Positions 8,872-18,029 of a stretch of 64,000 nucleotides of DNA are shown here, piece after piece. The position numbers and the translations under genes were made by a program. The stretch is from an uncultured Alphaproteobacteria bacterium (GTDB taxonomy: Bacteria; Pseudomonadota; Alphaproteobacteria; Rhodobacterales; Rhodobacteraceae). The stretch is from the NCBI GenBank assembly GCA_902537235.1, contig CACBAO010000003.1, positions 47,934-111,933 on the forward strand, read 5' to 3'. The notes beneath the pieces were generated by a model, which saw only the letters and a program-made list of their open reading frames with translations, was not told the origin of the DNA and ran no database searches. Positions within the stretch are counted from its first letter, which is position 1. Each line of letters starts with the position of its first letter.

Positions 8872-10279
8872 TGTCTTCACGTCCTGACTTATTCTCTATA
8901 AAAGAGAGGTTATTAACCCAACTAGTTATACTGCCAGCTCCAAGTGTTAGGAAAATGTCACCTTTATTACAATTCTTTTTTAAAAATCTACTAAAAGACA
9001 CTTCGTCCTCAACATACTCAACCTTTTGCGTCTCAATTCTAATAACAGAATTGATCAAAGTTTTACTATCAAAACCATCAATCTGAGGTTCACCGGCAGC
9101 AAAAACGGGTGTAATACCAACTATATCTGCATCTCTGAAGCATTTCATGAAGTCTGTAAATAATGATTTAAGCCTTGAAAATCTATGAGGCTGATGAACC
9201 ACTATAATTTTTCTTTTTGCTATCTTTTTGGCTGCAGAAATAACAGCTTTAATTTCTGCAGGGTGGTGCGCATAATCATCTATAATCGTAGCACCATTAA
9301 AAAAGCCAACTCTAGTAAAGCGTCTTGACACTCCTTCAAATTTTTCTAATGCGCCTTTGATAAACTTTATTGGAATTGATAGATTTGAAGCGGCCAAAAT
9401 TGCAGCACAAGCATTTAGGGCGTTATGTTGCCCAATCATTGGCAAATTAAAATCTCTCAAATAGATGTTGGCTATCTTGTCATCGAGGTCAAATCTGGTG
9501 CCTTTTTCATCTACCCTTAAATTTCTTACTATTATATCAGCATTTTCTGAAAATCCATATGTAATGATTTTCCGATCCTTTATATAAGAAGTTACCTTAT
9601 CAACGTTTTTATCGTCTATACAGCAAATAGCCACTCCGTAGAAAGGAACGCTTGAAATAAATCGTTCAAAAGCTCTCTTTAAATTTTGAAAACTTCCATA
9701 ATAGTCCAAGTGCTCCTTATCGATATTTGTTACTATAGCAACTGTTACGGGTAGTTTGTTAAAAGATCCGTCACTTTCATCCGCTTCAACTACCATCCAA
9801 TCTCCCTCTCCTAACCTAGCATTTGAGCCGTAGGCTTTTATGACGCCACCATTTATGACAGTTGGGTCCAAATTACCTGCTTCGGCAATTGAGGCAACAA
9901 GAGATGTCGTTGTTGTCTTTCCATGAGAGCCTGCAACCACAATGTTCAATTTCATTCTCATCAATTCTGCTAACATTTCTGCTCTGGAAACTATTGGGAT
10001 CCCACGCTGTTTTGCAAAGGATAATTCAATATTTTCTTTTCTTATTGCAGAAGAAATAACCACTACAGAACAATCGCTAATGTTTTTTTTGTCATGCTCA
10101 TAAAATATCTTTACACTAAGCGAGGAGAGCCTCTCTGTGATATTTGTCTTCTTTATATCAGACCCTTGTACGGCGTAGCCAAGATTTAAAAGAATCTCAG
10201 CAATTCCAGACATTCCTATGCCACCAATACCAATAAAATGTATCGGCCCTAAATTTAGAGGTAATCTAGTAGCAATCAT
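8864..10279 (-). CDS. murC: UDP-N-acetylmuramate--L-alanine ligase
   Basis: MurC adds L-alanine to UDP-MurNAc, the first step of stem-peptide assembly. The 471-residue protein opens with the Rossmann motif IHFIGIGGIGMSGIAEIL and has the Mur-ligase P-loop VAGSHGKTTTTSLVA near residue 110, the VVEADESDGSF motif, the DYAHHPAEI motif of the C-terminal domain, and a late VVHQPHRFSR segment typical of MurC. It overlaps murG by 4 bases (ATGA) and murB by 8. The ATG start agrees with the family N-terminus. Confidence 0.96.
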   Translation of the reverse strand: MIATRLPLNLGPIHFIGIGGIGMSGIAEILLNLGYAVQGSDIKKTNITERLSSLSVKIFYEHDKKNISDCSVVVISSAIRKENIELSFAKQRGIPIVSRAEMLAELMRMKLNIVVAGSHGKTTTTSLVASIAEAGNLDPTVINGGVIKAYGSNARLGEGDWMVVEADESDGSFNKLPVTVAIVTNIDKEHLDYYGSFQNLKRAFERFISSVPFYGVAICCIDDKNVDKVTSYIKDRKIITYGFSENADIIVRNLRVDEKGTRFDLDDKIANIYLRDFNLPMIGQHNALNACAAILAASNLSIPIKFIKGALEKFEGVSRRFTRVGFFNGATIIDDYAHHPAEIKAVISAAKKIAKRKIIVVHQPHRFSRLKSLFTDFMKCFRDADIVGITPVFAAGEPQIDGFDSKTLINSVIRIETQKVEYVEDEVSFSRFLKKNCNKGDIFLTLGAGSITSWVNNLSFIENKSGREDNA

Positions 10280-11373
10280 TTCTTTTCTCCTAAAAACTCC
10301 TCAATTGCCCTAATTATATTTTTTGAAGCATTAGGCTTTCCCATTTTTAATGCGTTGGAAGCCATATTTCTTGTTTTTGAAGGAGATTTTAAAATTAGGG
10401 CCAACGTTTTGGCTAAATCTTTAGCAAGATTTGGTCCTTCTTCGATGACAGTTGCCCCACCTTCGTCAGCAAATATTCTGGCATTTCGAAGTTGGTGATC
10501 ATCTTTGGCATGCTTTAGAGGGATAAGTATTGATGGTCTTCCAACGATCGCTATATCTGCCAATGTATTAGAACCTGATCTACAAATTATTACCTGAGAT
10601 TCTGACATTAATCTTTCAACATCTTCAAAGAATGGTTTAACGCATGCTCTTAAGTCAATATTTTTATAAGATGCTAAAACGCGGTCAATATCATCTTTCC
10701 TTGCTTGATGAAATATTGTTAATCGATCTCTAGTTTTTTTAGAAAGCATTGCTATGCAATTCGGTATAACGTCAGATAGCAACCGTGCGCCTTGAGATCC
10801 GCCAAGAACCAATATTGTATTGGGCCACGGACCAGGCTCTAAGTACTGGGAGTTATTTTTTTTCAGCACTTTATTCCTTACTGGATTACCAGTAATCATG
10901 CTGTTTTTTGGATTCAAATATAAGGTATTAGAAAAATGACAAAAAACTTTAATGCTAAACTTTTGGAAAAATCTATTTACTCTTCCCAGAACAGCGTTCT
11001 GTTCTTGTATGAATAGGGGGATTCTGAGGAGAACCGACATTAATAGAATTGGAAACGTAGAAATACCCCCAAAACCTACTATGAACTTTGGCTTTTTCCT
11101 AAACATAAGCTTTCCTGAGCGGAAAGCTCCTAGGGGTATTTGATAAGATAATTCCATGAGTTTTTTTAGACGTGTCACTGTTTCCGAAGAGATTTTGACA
11201 GCCTCTATTGAATAGTCGTTTGAATTTTCATCCAAATAATGTGACCCTCTCACATCAGTAAAAATTATAACCTCCCATCCAAGATTTCTCAGGTCAGTTG
11301 CTAGGGCAACGCATGGTAACACATGACCTCCCGTACCTCCGGTCGATAAGACACAAACACCTTTTTTCTCCAT
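10276..11373 (-). CDS. murG: UDP-GlcNAc:undecaprenyl-PP-MurNAc-pentapeptide GlcNAc transferase
   Basis: MurG is the peripheral membrane GT-B glycosyltransferase that turns lipid I into lipid II. The 365-residue sequence shows the N-terminal glycine-rich loop STGGTGGHVLPCVALA, the second loop VLGGSQGARLLSDVIP near residue 190, and the donor-binding IICRSGSNTLADIAIVGRPSILIPL region. It overlaps the ftsW stop by one base upstream and murC by four downstream. Basic and hydrophobic patches in the N-domain (LLMSVLLRIPLFIQEQNAVLG) fit membrane association. Confidence 0.95.
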   Translation of the reverse strand: MEKKGVCVLSTGGTGGHVLPCVALATDLRNLGWEVIIFTDVRGSHYLDENSNDYSIEAVKISSETVTRLKKLMELSYQIPLGAFRSGKLMFRKKPKFIVGFGGISTFPILLMSVLLRIPLFIQEQNAVLGRVNRFFQKFSIKVFCHFSNTLYLNPKNSMITGNPVRNKVLKKNNSQYLEPGPWPNTILVLGGSQGARLLSDVIPNCIAMLSKKTRDRLTIFHQARKDDIDRVLASYKNIDLRACVKPFFEDVERLMSESQVIICRSGSNTLADIAIVGRPSILIPLKHAKDDHQLRNARIFADEGGATVIEEGPNLAKDLAKTLALILKSPSKTRNMASNALKMGKPNASKNIIRAIEEFLGEKK

Positions 11374-12533
11374 TAGGTACCACCCATGAAACTATCGATA
11401 TTTTCGCTGGTTCTACGCCTAGTCACATTAAGTAAGAGACCCATTAATATACCCATAGCAAGCATTGAAGAGCCTCCATAACTTATGAAAGGTAGGGTCA
11501 TGCCCTTGGTAGGAAGCAAGCGAGCCGCTACCCCCAAATTAATAAGAGCTTGTGCCTGAATAATCGTCATCAATCCAAGACCAACTAACAATAGAAAAGG
11601 ATTTCTTTCAATTATTAACCTTGACAATGTTCGTAACAAAATAATCATAAAGAGTGTTAATATTAAAATAAACACTATTAGACCAAACTCCTCTATGGCA
11701 ACAGCAATAATAAAATCAGTGTGGGCGTCAGGTAGGCTCCATTTAATCTTTCCATTTCCAGCACCAACGCCCAAAAATCCACCCGATTGAATTGCTTGTT
11801 CAACTAAACCCATCTGAGATGTAGGTTCAATAACATTCGAAAAGAAATTTTTTAATCTGCCTGCAACATGGTTTGAAAATTGATAAAATATTAGTGCGAC
11901 TGTTGAAAGGAAAGTAAAAAAGACTGCGGAGAAAAGCCAAGAAACACCAACAATAAAATGAATCAAAACCCAACAACCAATCAAAACCACAGTCTGACCA
12001 AGGTCAGGTTGCAAGATTAGTAAAAATACACAAATGCTTAATGAAAAAAAAGATAAAAGAAGTCCTGCTCGTGGATTACTATTTACATTCCCTGCTACAA
12101 CCCAAGAAATAAAAACTACAAAGAACGGTTTTAAGTATTCAGATGGTTGAATTGTTAGCCAGTCTAAAGAGAACCACCGAACTGCTCCCTTACCAAAATC
12201 AGTACCAAAAATTGGAAGGAGTGCAAGTGCGATAACCACTAAAAAAAAGCCTAAGATCCCAAATCTCCGCACAACAGACAAGCTTGTAGTAGACAAAAAT
12301 AAAATTAGAGAAAAGGAAATAACTCCATAAATAGCTTGCCTGTAAACATAGTAAAAAGTAGGCATATCATTGGTGTCTGCCAAAGGCACAGACGCTGCCA
12401 TTGACAGTAGCAACCCGGTAACAATAAGAGCTAAGGTCGCAACTAGTGTCCATTGATCAATCGATTGCCACCAACGGAAAAATGGGTTGTCTACAGGCAC
12501 GGCACGAGAGCTGCCGTGTATTATATCTGTCAT
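11373..12533 (-). CDS. ftsW: Septal peptidoglycan glycosyltransferase FtsW
   Basis: FtsW is the SEDS-family inner-membrane polymerase that works with FtsI to build septal peptidoglycan from lipid II. The 386-residue product is very hydrophobic with about ten membrane segments. SEDS hallmarks are present: QPSEYLKPFFVVF near residue 130, ILQPDLGQTVVLIGCWVL, EEFGLIVFILIL, and the C-terminal GMTLPFISYGGSSMLAMGILMG. An N-terminal cytoplasmic stretch of about 25 residues precedes the first helix. murG follows with a one-base overlap; 55 bases separate it from murD. Confidence 0.95.
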   Translation of the reverse strand: MTDIIHGSSRAVPVDNPFFRWWQSIDQWTLVATLALIVTGLLLSMAASVPLADTNDMPTFYYVYRQAIYGVISFSLILFLSTTSLSVVRRFGILGFFLVVIALALLPIFGTDFGKGAVRWFSLDWLTIQPSEYLKPFFVVFISWVVAGNVNSNPRAGLLLSFFSLSICVFLLILQPDLGQTVVLIGCWVLIHFIVGVSWLFSAVFFTFLSTVALIFYQFSNHVAGRLKNFFSNVIEPTSQMGLVEQAIQSGGFLGVGAGNGKIKWSLPDAHTDFIIAVAIEEFGLIVFILILTLFMIILLRTLSRLIIERNPFLLLVGLGLMTIIQAQALINLGVAARLLPTKGMTLPFISYGGSSMLAMGILMGLLLNVTRRRTSENIDSFMGGT

Positions 12534-12588
12534 TCTTACTGCTCGTTTTTATCTAGAAGAATATCATCACTTGAATTAAAAAGACATA

Positions 12589-13989
12589 CTAAATTATATT
12601 TTTTCTATATTCTTTAACTAGGGAAACAAAGTGCTTTCCTCTTTCCTCAAAATTCAAGTATTGATCAAAACTTGCACAGGCAGGCGAAAATAAAATTGTA
12701 TCTCCTTCGGTAGCATTACTTACTGCTCTATCAACTGCTTTTTTTAGTGTATCACATTGCTCAATTTCATGACCTACAAAACTTTTTTCTATAAGAGCTG
12801 CCGCCTCCCCTATTAGATATATCCTTGATACATTTTCCATATTATTTTTAAGTTGATAAAAATTATTATCTTTTGCTTGTCCACCTAAAATTAAGTGGAC
12901 ATTTTTATGAGTTTTCAAAGCATGGCTAGTTGCATCAACATTTGTGGCTTTGCTGTCATTAACAAATACCACCCCGTCAATCACGTCAACCTTCTGATTT
13001 CTGTGGGCAAGTGGCTTAAATCCCGCAAAATTGCTAAAAATGTTTTTAGGAGCTATGCCAAGCGTCCTTGCCAAAGCATAAACAACTAAAAGCGTTTCTC
13101 GTAACACCATCAGATTGTTATCTAGTCTTCTCAAATCAAAGGACGAGACTTGTTTGCCCTTTTTCCATTCTGTAATAAAATATCCTCGTAGGGCTACTCC
13201 CCATAAATAATCTTTCAATTCTACTTTAGTACTTATAGCGATTATCTTATTTTCTGTATCATTAAGTCTTCGATATAAAAATAATCCCTCTGCAGTATCA
13301 ATACTAATAACCGACATATCTATTAAGTTTTCCAAAAATAATCGAGCTTTGGCATAAAAATAACCCCCTAACCCTCCATGCCTTTTAAGATGATCTGAAG
13401 AAAAATTAATGAATGCACCGATATTTGGAGCTAAACATTTCGCTAATTCAATTTGATAAGAAGAGAGCTCCAAGATTCTGATGGAGCCTTCATCAGGAGG
13501 ACTTAATTCCAAAACCGGTTTTCCGATATTGCCCCCAATCTCAACATCTCTAAAGAGTTTAGAAAAGATGTGCCCAGCCAACGCCGTTGCCGTAGATTTT
13601 CCGTTGGACCCGGTTATAGCAATAATCTTCGGTGGAATATTAAAAGTTTTATACTCTTCTTCAACGTGGTTTGAAAAAAAAAGTCCAATATCATTATCCA
13701 CTTTTATATTTAACTTATAAGCTAAGGTAACTATTGGATGTGGCTTTGGGTACAAGTGAGGGATCCCTGGACTTACAACAAGAAGATCAAGCTCTCTCAT
13801 TAAGTTTTTATCATTCAGATCTCTAACAGTGACCCCATTATTTTCTAAATTATCCCTCTTTTCTTTATCATCGTCCCAACAGATCAACAATCCACCTGCT
13901 TTCTCAACAGCCTTGACAACGGACAAACCAGTTTTTTCAAGCCCCAAAACTCCAATTTTTTTATCTCTCAGACTTTTAAGATTGATCAT
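12589..13989 (-). CDS. murD: UDP-N-acetylmuramoyl-L-alanine--D-glutamate ligase
   Basis: MurD adds D-glutamate to UDP-MurNAc-L-Ala. The 466 residues contain an N-terminal UDP-binding domain (IGVLGLEKTGLSVVKAV), the P-loop IAITGSNGKSTATALAGHIF, the carbamoyl-lysine/His region INFSSDHLKRHGG, and VFVNDSKATNVDATSHAL in the C-terminal domain, then FSPACASFDQYLNFEERGKHF. All are classic MurD signatures. It begins 1 base after the mraY stop and is followed by a 55-base gap before ftsW. Confidence 0.95.
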   Translation of the reverse strand: MINLKSLRDKKIGVLGLEKTGLSVVKAVEKAGGLLICWDDDKEKRDNLENNGVTVRDLNDKNLMRELDLLVVSPGIPHLYPKPHPIVTLAYKLNIKVDNDIGLFFSNHVEEEYKTFNIPPKIIAITGSNGKSTATALAGHIFSKLFRDVEIGGNIGKPVLELSPPDEGSIRILELSSYQIELAKCLAPNIGAFINFSSDHLKRHGGLGGYFYAKARLFLENLIDMSVISIDTAEGLFLYRRLNDTENKIIAISTKVELKDYLWGVALRGYFITEWKKGKQVSSFDLRRLDNNLMVLRETLLVVYALARTLGIAPKNIFSNFAGFKPLAHRNQKVDVIDGVVFVNDSKATNVDATSHALKTHKNVHLILGGQAKDNNFYQLKNNMENVSRIYLIGEAAALIEKSFVGHEIEQCDTLKKAVDRAVSNATEGDTILFSPACASFDQYLNFEERGKHFVSLVKEYRKNII

Positions 13990-13990
13990 T

Positions 13991-15076
13991 TTATCTGAGC
14001 TTTAGCGTTGCCATTCCAAGCGCAGCTAGTATGACAGCTATAATCCAAAACCTTATCACTATTTGTGACTCTGACCAGCCCAGTTTTTCAAAATGATGAT
14101 GAATAGGTGCCATAAGAAAAACTCGTTTTCCTGTAATCTTAAAAAATATCACTTGAATAATTACAGAAAATGTCTCAATTACGAACAAACCTCCAACTAT
14201 CAATAGGACAAGTTCATGTTTAATTGATACAGCTATACAACCAAGAGCTGCGCCGAGAGATAGAGACCCAGTGTCTCCCATAAAAACCGCTGCTGGAGGT
14301 GCGTTGTACCACAAAAACCCCAAACCACTTCCTATAAGGGCAGCAGAAAATATAAGAATTTCACCGCTACCTTTGATATAATGAATGTCTAAGTAGGATG
14401 AGTAATCTGCCCTACCAACTATATAAGAAATTATACCTAATGATGCTCCTGCAATTATAACTGGCATAATAGCTAATCCATCCAGTCCGTCTGTTAAATT
14501 AACAGCATTAGCGGAACCAACAATTACAATCATAGCAAAGGGAAAAAAGAAAACACCTAAGAGAACCAAATAGTCTTTAAAAATTGGTAGGGCAAGAGAT
14601 TTACTCAAACCATCAATGTGTTGTTCTTGAATAAAATAGACAGCGATAAAAGCTATTAGAAATCCAAATAGCAGACGCAAGCGACCAGAAAGACCTCTAT
14701 AACTTCTTTTGACAACTTTGATGTAATCATCAATCAACCCTATAATACCGAAAGAAAAAGTCACAAACAGAATAATCCAAACATACTCATTATCTAAACG
14801 AGCCCATAAAATAGTGGAAGTTGTAACTGCTAATAATATTATGACGCCCCCCATTGTGGGTGTCCCAGCCTTTTTAATAATATGATCACTAGGACCATCC
14901 TCTCTTATTGGTTGACCCTCTTTCTGCAATTTTTTTAAAAAATTTATACTGTGCTTTCCAAAAGTAAAAAATATAATGAGCGCTGTAAAAAAAGCGCCAC
15001 CAGCACGAAATGTTATATAACGAAAAAGATTAAACAAATCTCCACCGTCTGATAAAAAACTCAAAAAATATAGCAT
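13991..15076 (-). CDS. mraY: Phospho-N-acetylmuramoyl-pentapeptide-transferase
   Basis: MraY is the integral membrane enzyme that moves phospho-MurNAc-pentapeptide to undecaprenyl phosphate, making lipid I. The 361-residue protein has about ten membrane helices. Cytoplasmic-loop motifs are intact: KKAGTPTMGGVIIL, GLIDDYIKVVKRS (the DDxxK motif), NAVNLTDGLDGLA, and FMGDTGSLSLGAALG followed by the HHHFEKLGWSE histidine motif. Between murF (18 bases upstream) and murD (1 base downstream). Confidence 0.96.
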   Translation of the reverse strand: MLYFLSFLSDGGDLFNLFRYITFRAGGAFFTALIIFFTFGKHSINFLKKLQKEGQPIREDGPSDHIIKKAGTPTMGGVIILLAVTTSTILWARLDNEYVWIILFVTFSFGIIGLIDDYIKVVKRSYRGLSGRLRLLFGFLIAFIAVYFIQEQHIDGLSKSLALPIFKDYLVLLGVFFFPFAMIVIVGSANAVNLTDGLDGLAIMPVIIAGASLGIISYIVGRADYSSYLDIHYIKGSGEILIFSAALIGSGLGFLWYNAPPAAVFMGDTGSLSLGAALGCIAVSIKHELVLLIVGGLFVIETFSVIIQVIFFKITGKRVFLMAPIHHHFEKLGWSESQIVIRFWIIAVILAALGMATLKLR

Positions 15077-15094
15077 TGCTGAAACTCTAACTTG

Positions 15095-16510
15095 TTACAT
15101 GTTTTTCAATTTTTTTACTATTGTGTTCATTCCCATAGAGAAAGAGCCTTTAATCATTACTATATCTCCGTTGCTAAGTTTATTAACTAAAACATTTTGC
15201 ATATCTAGAGCGGTTTCAGTCCAGGCCCCTCGCTTAGAGTACGGCAATACATCATATAAGTTTCTCATTCGCGGACCCACACAAAAAATTTTATCAATTT
15301 TATCCAATCTTGCAAACTTCGATATATTTATATGTTCTTTTACTTCAGAACAGCCTAGTTCCAGCATGTCTCCTAAAACAGCAATTCTTCTTGGTTGGTG
15401 GTAATTAATTTTTTTGCTTGTAAAAATACAGACAAGCGTCTCTAAAGAAGATTTTACTGAACTTGGGTTTGCATTATAGCTTTCGTCTATAAGGTGTATA
15501 GATATTTTGTTATAATCGTTTTTAAATTTTATTTCCGTAACTTGACCGCGTCCAGCCAATGGCGACCACTTCTCTAGGGCCAAAATCGCTTCTGCTGGGT
15601 TTAACTTCAGCGAGCATACTAGAGTCAATAGCGCAGCTGCATTTTTAATGTAATGTTTTCCCGCAGTTTCTAGCTTTATATTCCATACATTTCGTTCTTG
15701 ATCTAAAATTCTTGAAGTAATAGTGTTTCTATACACTTCTATATCGCTAATCCTTACATCACTGCATTCTTCTTCTCCAAATGAGATTATATGTGAACCA
15801 AATCCTTGAACCTTTGTTTTAAGCTTACTAAATTTTTCAATTCCTCTCGGAATTATGGCTATACCTTTTTCTTTCTGCCCATAGCAAATGGAAGCCTTTT
15901 CGTCTACAATGTTATTTAAAGACTTAAGACCTTCAATATGACCAATTGATACGTCTGTTATAATGACATGATCGGGTTTAACTAACTGGGATAATTCCGC
16001 AATTTCTCCTAAGCAATTTGTACCAATTTCCACTAAAACGTATTTGGTATCTTTCGGTATAGTAGCCAATGTTAAAGAACAACCTAAAAAATTGTTATAA
16101 CTTTTCATTGAAAAATGCGTCTTTCCAAAGCTTTTAAATACCAAGCTTCCCATATCCTTTGTAGATGTTTTCCCCGAAGTGCCGGTAATTCCAATAAATA
16201 TGGCCTTAGATTCATTTCTAGAAACCTTTGCCATTCTAACCAATGCTTTCATCACGTCATCGACTATTAATAACTTATCATTTTCATTAAAACCTTTTGG
16301 TTCTTTACTTACCATTGCCGCTGCTGCTCCATTATCAAAGGCTGCTTGTACAAAGTCATGACCATCTCTTTCTCCTGGAAGCGCTATAAATAAATCTCCC
16401 TTATTAATTGTTCTAGAGTCAAATGATATCCCCGATGCCTCCCAGAACGAACTACATTTACCCAAAGTAGCAACCTCCGCCATAAATTTGTTCCATAGAA
16501 CTTCTACCAT
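15095..16510 (-). CDS. murF: UDP-N-acetylmuramoyl-tripeptide--D-alanyl-D-alanine ligase
   Basis: MurF adds the D-Ala-D-Ala dipeptide made by Ddl, completing the cytoplasmic pentapeptide precursor. Over 471 residues it shows FDSRTINKGDLFIALPGERDG, the P-loop GITGTSGKTSTKD, LVEIGTNCLGEI, and the C-terminal motif IDESYNANPSSVKSSLETL that identifies MurF among Mur ligases, followed by RRIAVLGDMLELG. 7 bases after murE. No deviation from the family noted. Confidence 0.95.
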   Translation of the reverse strand: MVEVLWNKFMAEVATLGKCSSFWEASGISFDSRTINKGDLFIALPGERDGHDFVQAAFDNGAAAAMVSKEPKGFNENDKLLIVDDVMKALVRMAKVSRNESKAIFIGITGTSGKTSTKDMGSLVFKSFGKTHFSMKSYNNFLGCSLTLATIPKDTKYVLVEIGTNCLGEIAELSQLVKPDHVIITDVSIGHIEGLKSLNNIVDEKASICYGQKEKGIAIIPRGIEKFSKLKTKVQGFGSHIISFGEEECSDVRISDIEVYRNTITSRILDQERNVWNIKLETAGKHYIKNAAALLTLVCSLKLNPAEAILALEKWSPLAGRGQVTEIKFKNDYNKISIHLIDESYNANPSSVKSSLETLVCIFTSKKINYHQPRRIAVLGDMLELGCSEVKEHINISKFARLDKIDKIFCVGPRMRNLYDVLPYSKRGAWTETALDMQNVLVNKLSNGDIVMIKGSFSMGMNTIVKKLKNM

Positions 16511-16517
16511 GATCTAT

Positions 16518-17999
16518 CTACTCCAATAATTCTATGGCTATGCTGGCTTGCTCAAAATCACTAAAGGGAAAATAATTATTTTTTACTATTTGTACCTTCT
16601 CATGCCCTTTTCCAGCAATTATCACTACGTCATCATGTCGAGCACTATGAATGGCAGTTGTTATTGCCTCCGCTCTATCTTCGATTTCAACAGCGTTCGG
16701 ACAGGTATTAATAATTTGATGTCTAATGGATTCAGCATCTTCGTAGCGAGGGTTATCATCTGTGACATATATCATATCACAGTATTCATATGCTATGGCT
16801 CCCATAGGTTTCCTTTTATCTTTATCTCTCTCTCCCCCGGCACCAAAAACCAAAACTAACTTACCCTTTGTTAAGCCTCCGAGCGTTTTCAACAGAAGCT
16901 TTAAAGCAGCGGGGGAGTGTGCAAAATCTATATAAACTAATGCTCCTTTTTTAGTTTTCCCAACAAACTCGAGCCTACCGGGAACAGGTTTTAAAGAGTC
17001 ACAAAAACTTACCAACTCATCAAATTCAAAGCCAAACTTTTCACACGTAAGAAGCGCCATACCTAAATTTGCTGCCTGGAATTCACCTATTAAGTGTGTT
17101 TGAAAATTATAAACAAAATCATCTCTCACAATTTCAATAAATTGTATGCCTTGTGCACCTTGAGTGACTCTTAGCTTTACATCTGCTATATCACTACAGC
17201 CTATTGTTTCGACTTTGAAACCTTTTTTTTTTGCTTCAGTAAAAAACATTTTTCCATATTTATCATCAATATTTACAATTATTTTTGTATCTATATTCAG
17301 TATATCAAGAATACTTAGCTTGGCTTGAAAATATGTTTCCATATCTTTGTGATAATCTAAATGATCCTGTGATAAGTTTGTAAAGCAAAATACCTTAAAA
17401 GCTATGCCGTTAATCCTTCGTTGCACCAAGGAGTGTGATGAGACCTCCAAAAGAGCATAATCCGCTCCCTTTGACTTTGCTGTTTGTAAAACTCTTGAGA
17501 TAAGAGCTTGATCAGGCGTGGTGTTATCAGTTTTTAAACTTAAAACTCCTCCCACCCCTAAAGTCCCAATAGTCACACATGACTTATTTTTTTTTTCAAT
17601 AAGCTGTTGGCTAAAATTAACTACTGATGTTTTCCCATTTGTTCCTGTTATTCCCATCACAAACTTTGGTTTGCCTGAATAAAATACCTCACAAATACTA
17701 TCTAGAGTTCGCCCAAGGTCTTGGACTATAAGGAAAGGCAAAGCTAGTTTTAAGCCTTTATTTAAGGCAAATTGGTACCCTTCTAAGTCGGTAATAATAA
17801 GGCTTGCACCTTTTTGAAAAGCTTGATCGCTAAATTGTACGCCGTGGCTATTTGTTGTATTCCCTGCCTTTGCAAGAAATATATGTCCTTGTTCGATCCT
17901 AAGTGAATTAGTTTCAATACCCTTTATTTCAGGGTCCTGATTATTCCATTGCCCTCTCCGTTCAATCTCTTGGATATTCAAAGTTGAAAGTCTAGGCAT
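16518..17999 (-). CDS. murE: UDP-MurNAc-tripeptide synthetase (meso-diaminopimelate-adding)
   Basis: MurE adds the third residue of the stem peptide. The 493-residue protein has ETNSLRIEQGHIFLA, the P-loop GITGTNGKTSVVNF near residue 115, LEVSSHSLVQRRI, FTNLSQDHLDYHKDMETYF and VLVFGAGGERDKDKRKPMG. The DNPR motif (VTDDNPRYEDAES, near residue 410) marks meso-diaminopimelate rather than lysine specificity, as expected for a Gram-negative. 30 bases after ftsI; 7 bases before murF. Confidence 0.95.
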   Translation of the reverse strand: MPRLSTLNIQEIERRGQWNNQDPEIKGIETNSLRIEQGHIFLAKAGNTTNSHGVQFSDQAFQKGASLIITDLEGYQFALNKGLKLALPFLIVQDLGRTLDSICEVFYSGKPKFVMGITGTNGKTSVVNFSQQLIEKKNKSCVTIGTLGVGGVLSLKTDNTTPDQALISRVLQTAKSKGADYALLEVSSHSLVQRRINGIAFKVFCFTNLSQDHLDYHKDMETYFQAKLSILDILNIDTKIIVNIDDKYGKMFFTEAKKKGFKVETIGCSDIADVKLRVTQGAQGIQFIEIVRDDFVYNFQTHLIGEFQAANLGMALLTCEKFGFEFDELVSFCDSLKPVPGRLEFVGKTKKGALVYIDFAHSPAALKLLLKTLGGLTKGKLVLVFGAGGERDKDKRKPMGAIAYEYCDMIYVTDDNPRYEDAESIRHQIINTCPNAVEIEDRAEAITTAIHSARHDDVVIIAGKGHEKVQIVKNNYFPFSDFEQASIAIELLE

Positions 18000-18029
18000 A
18001 ATTAATTTCTCTAAACATATTAAGTATTC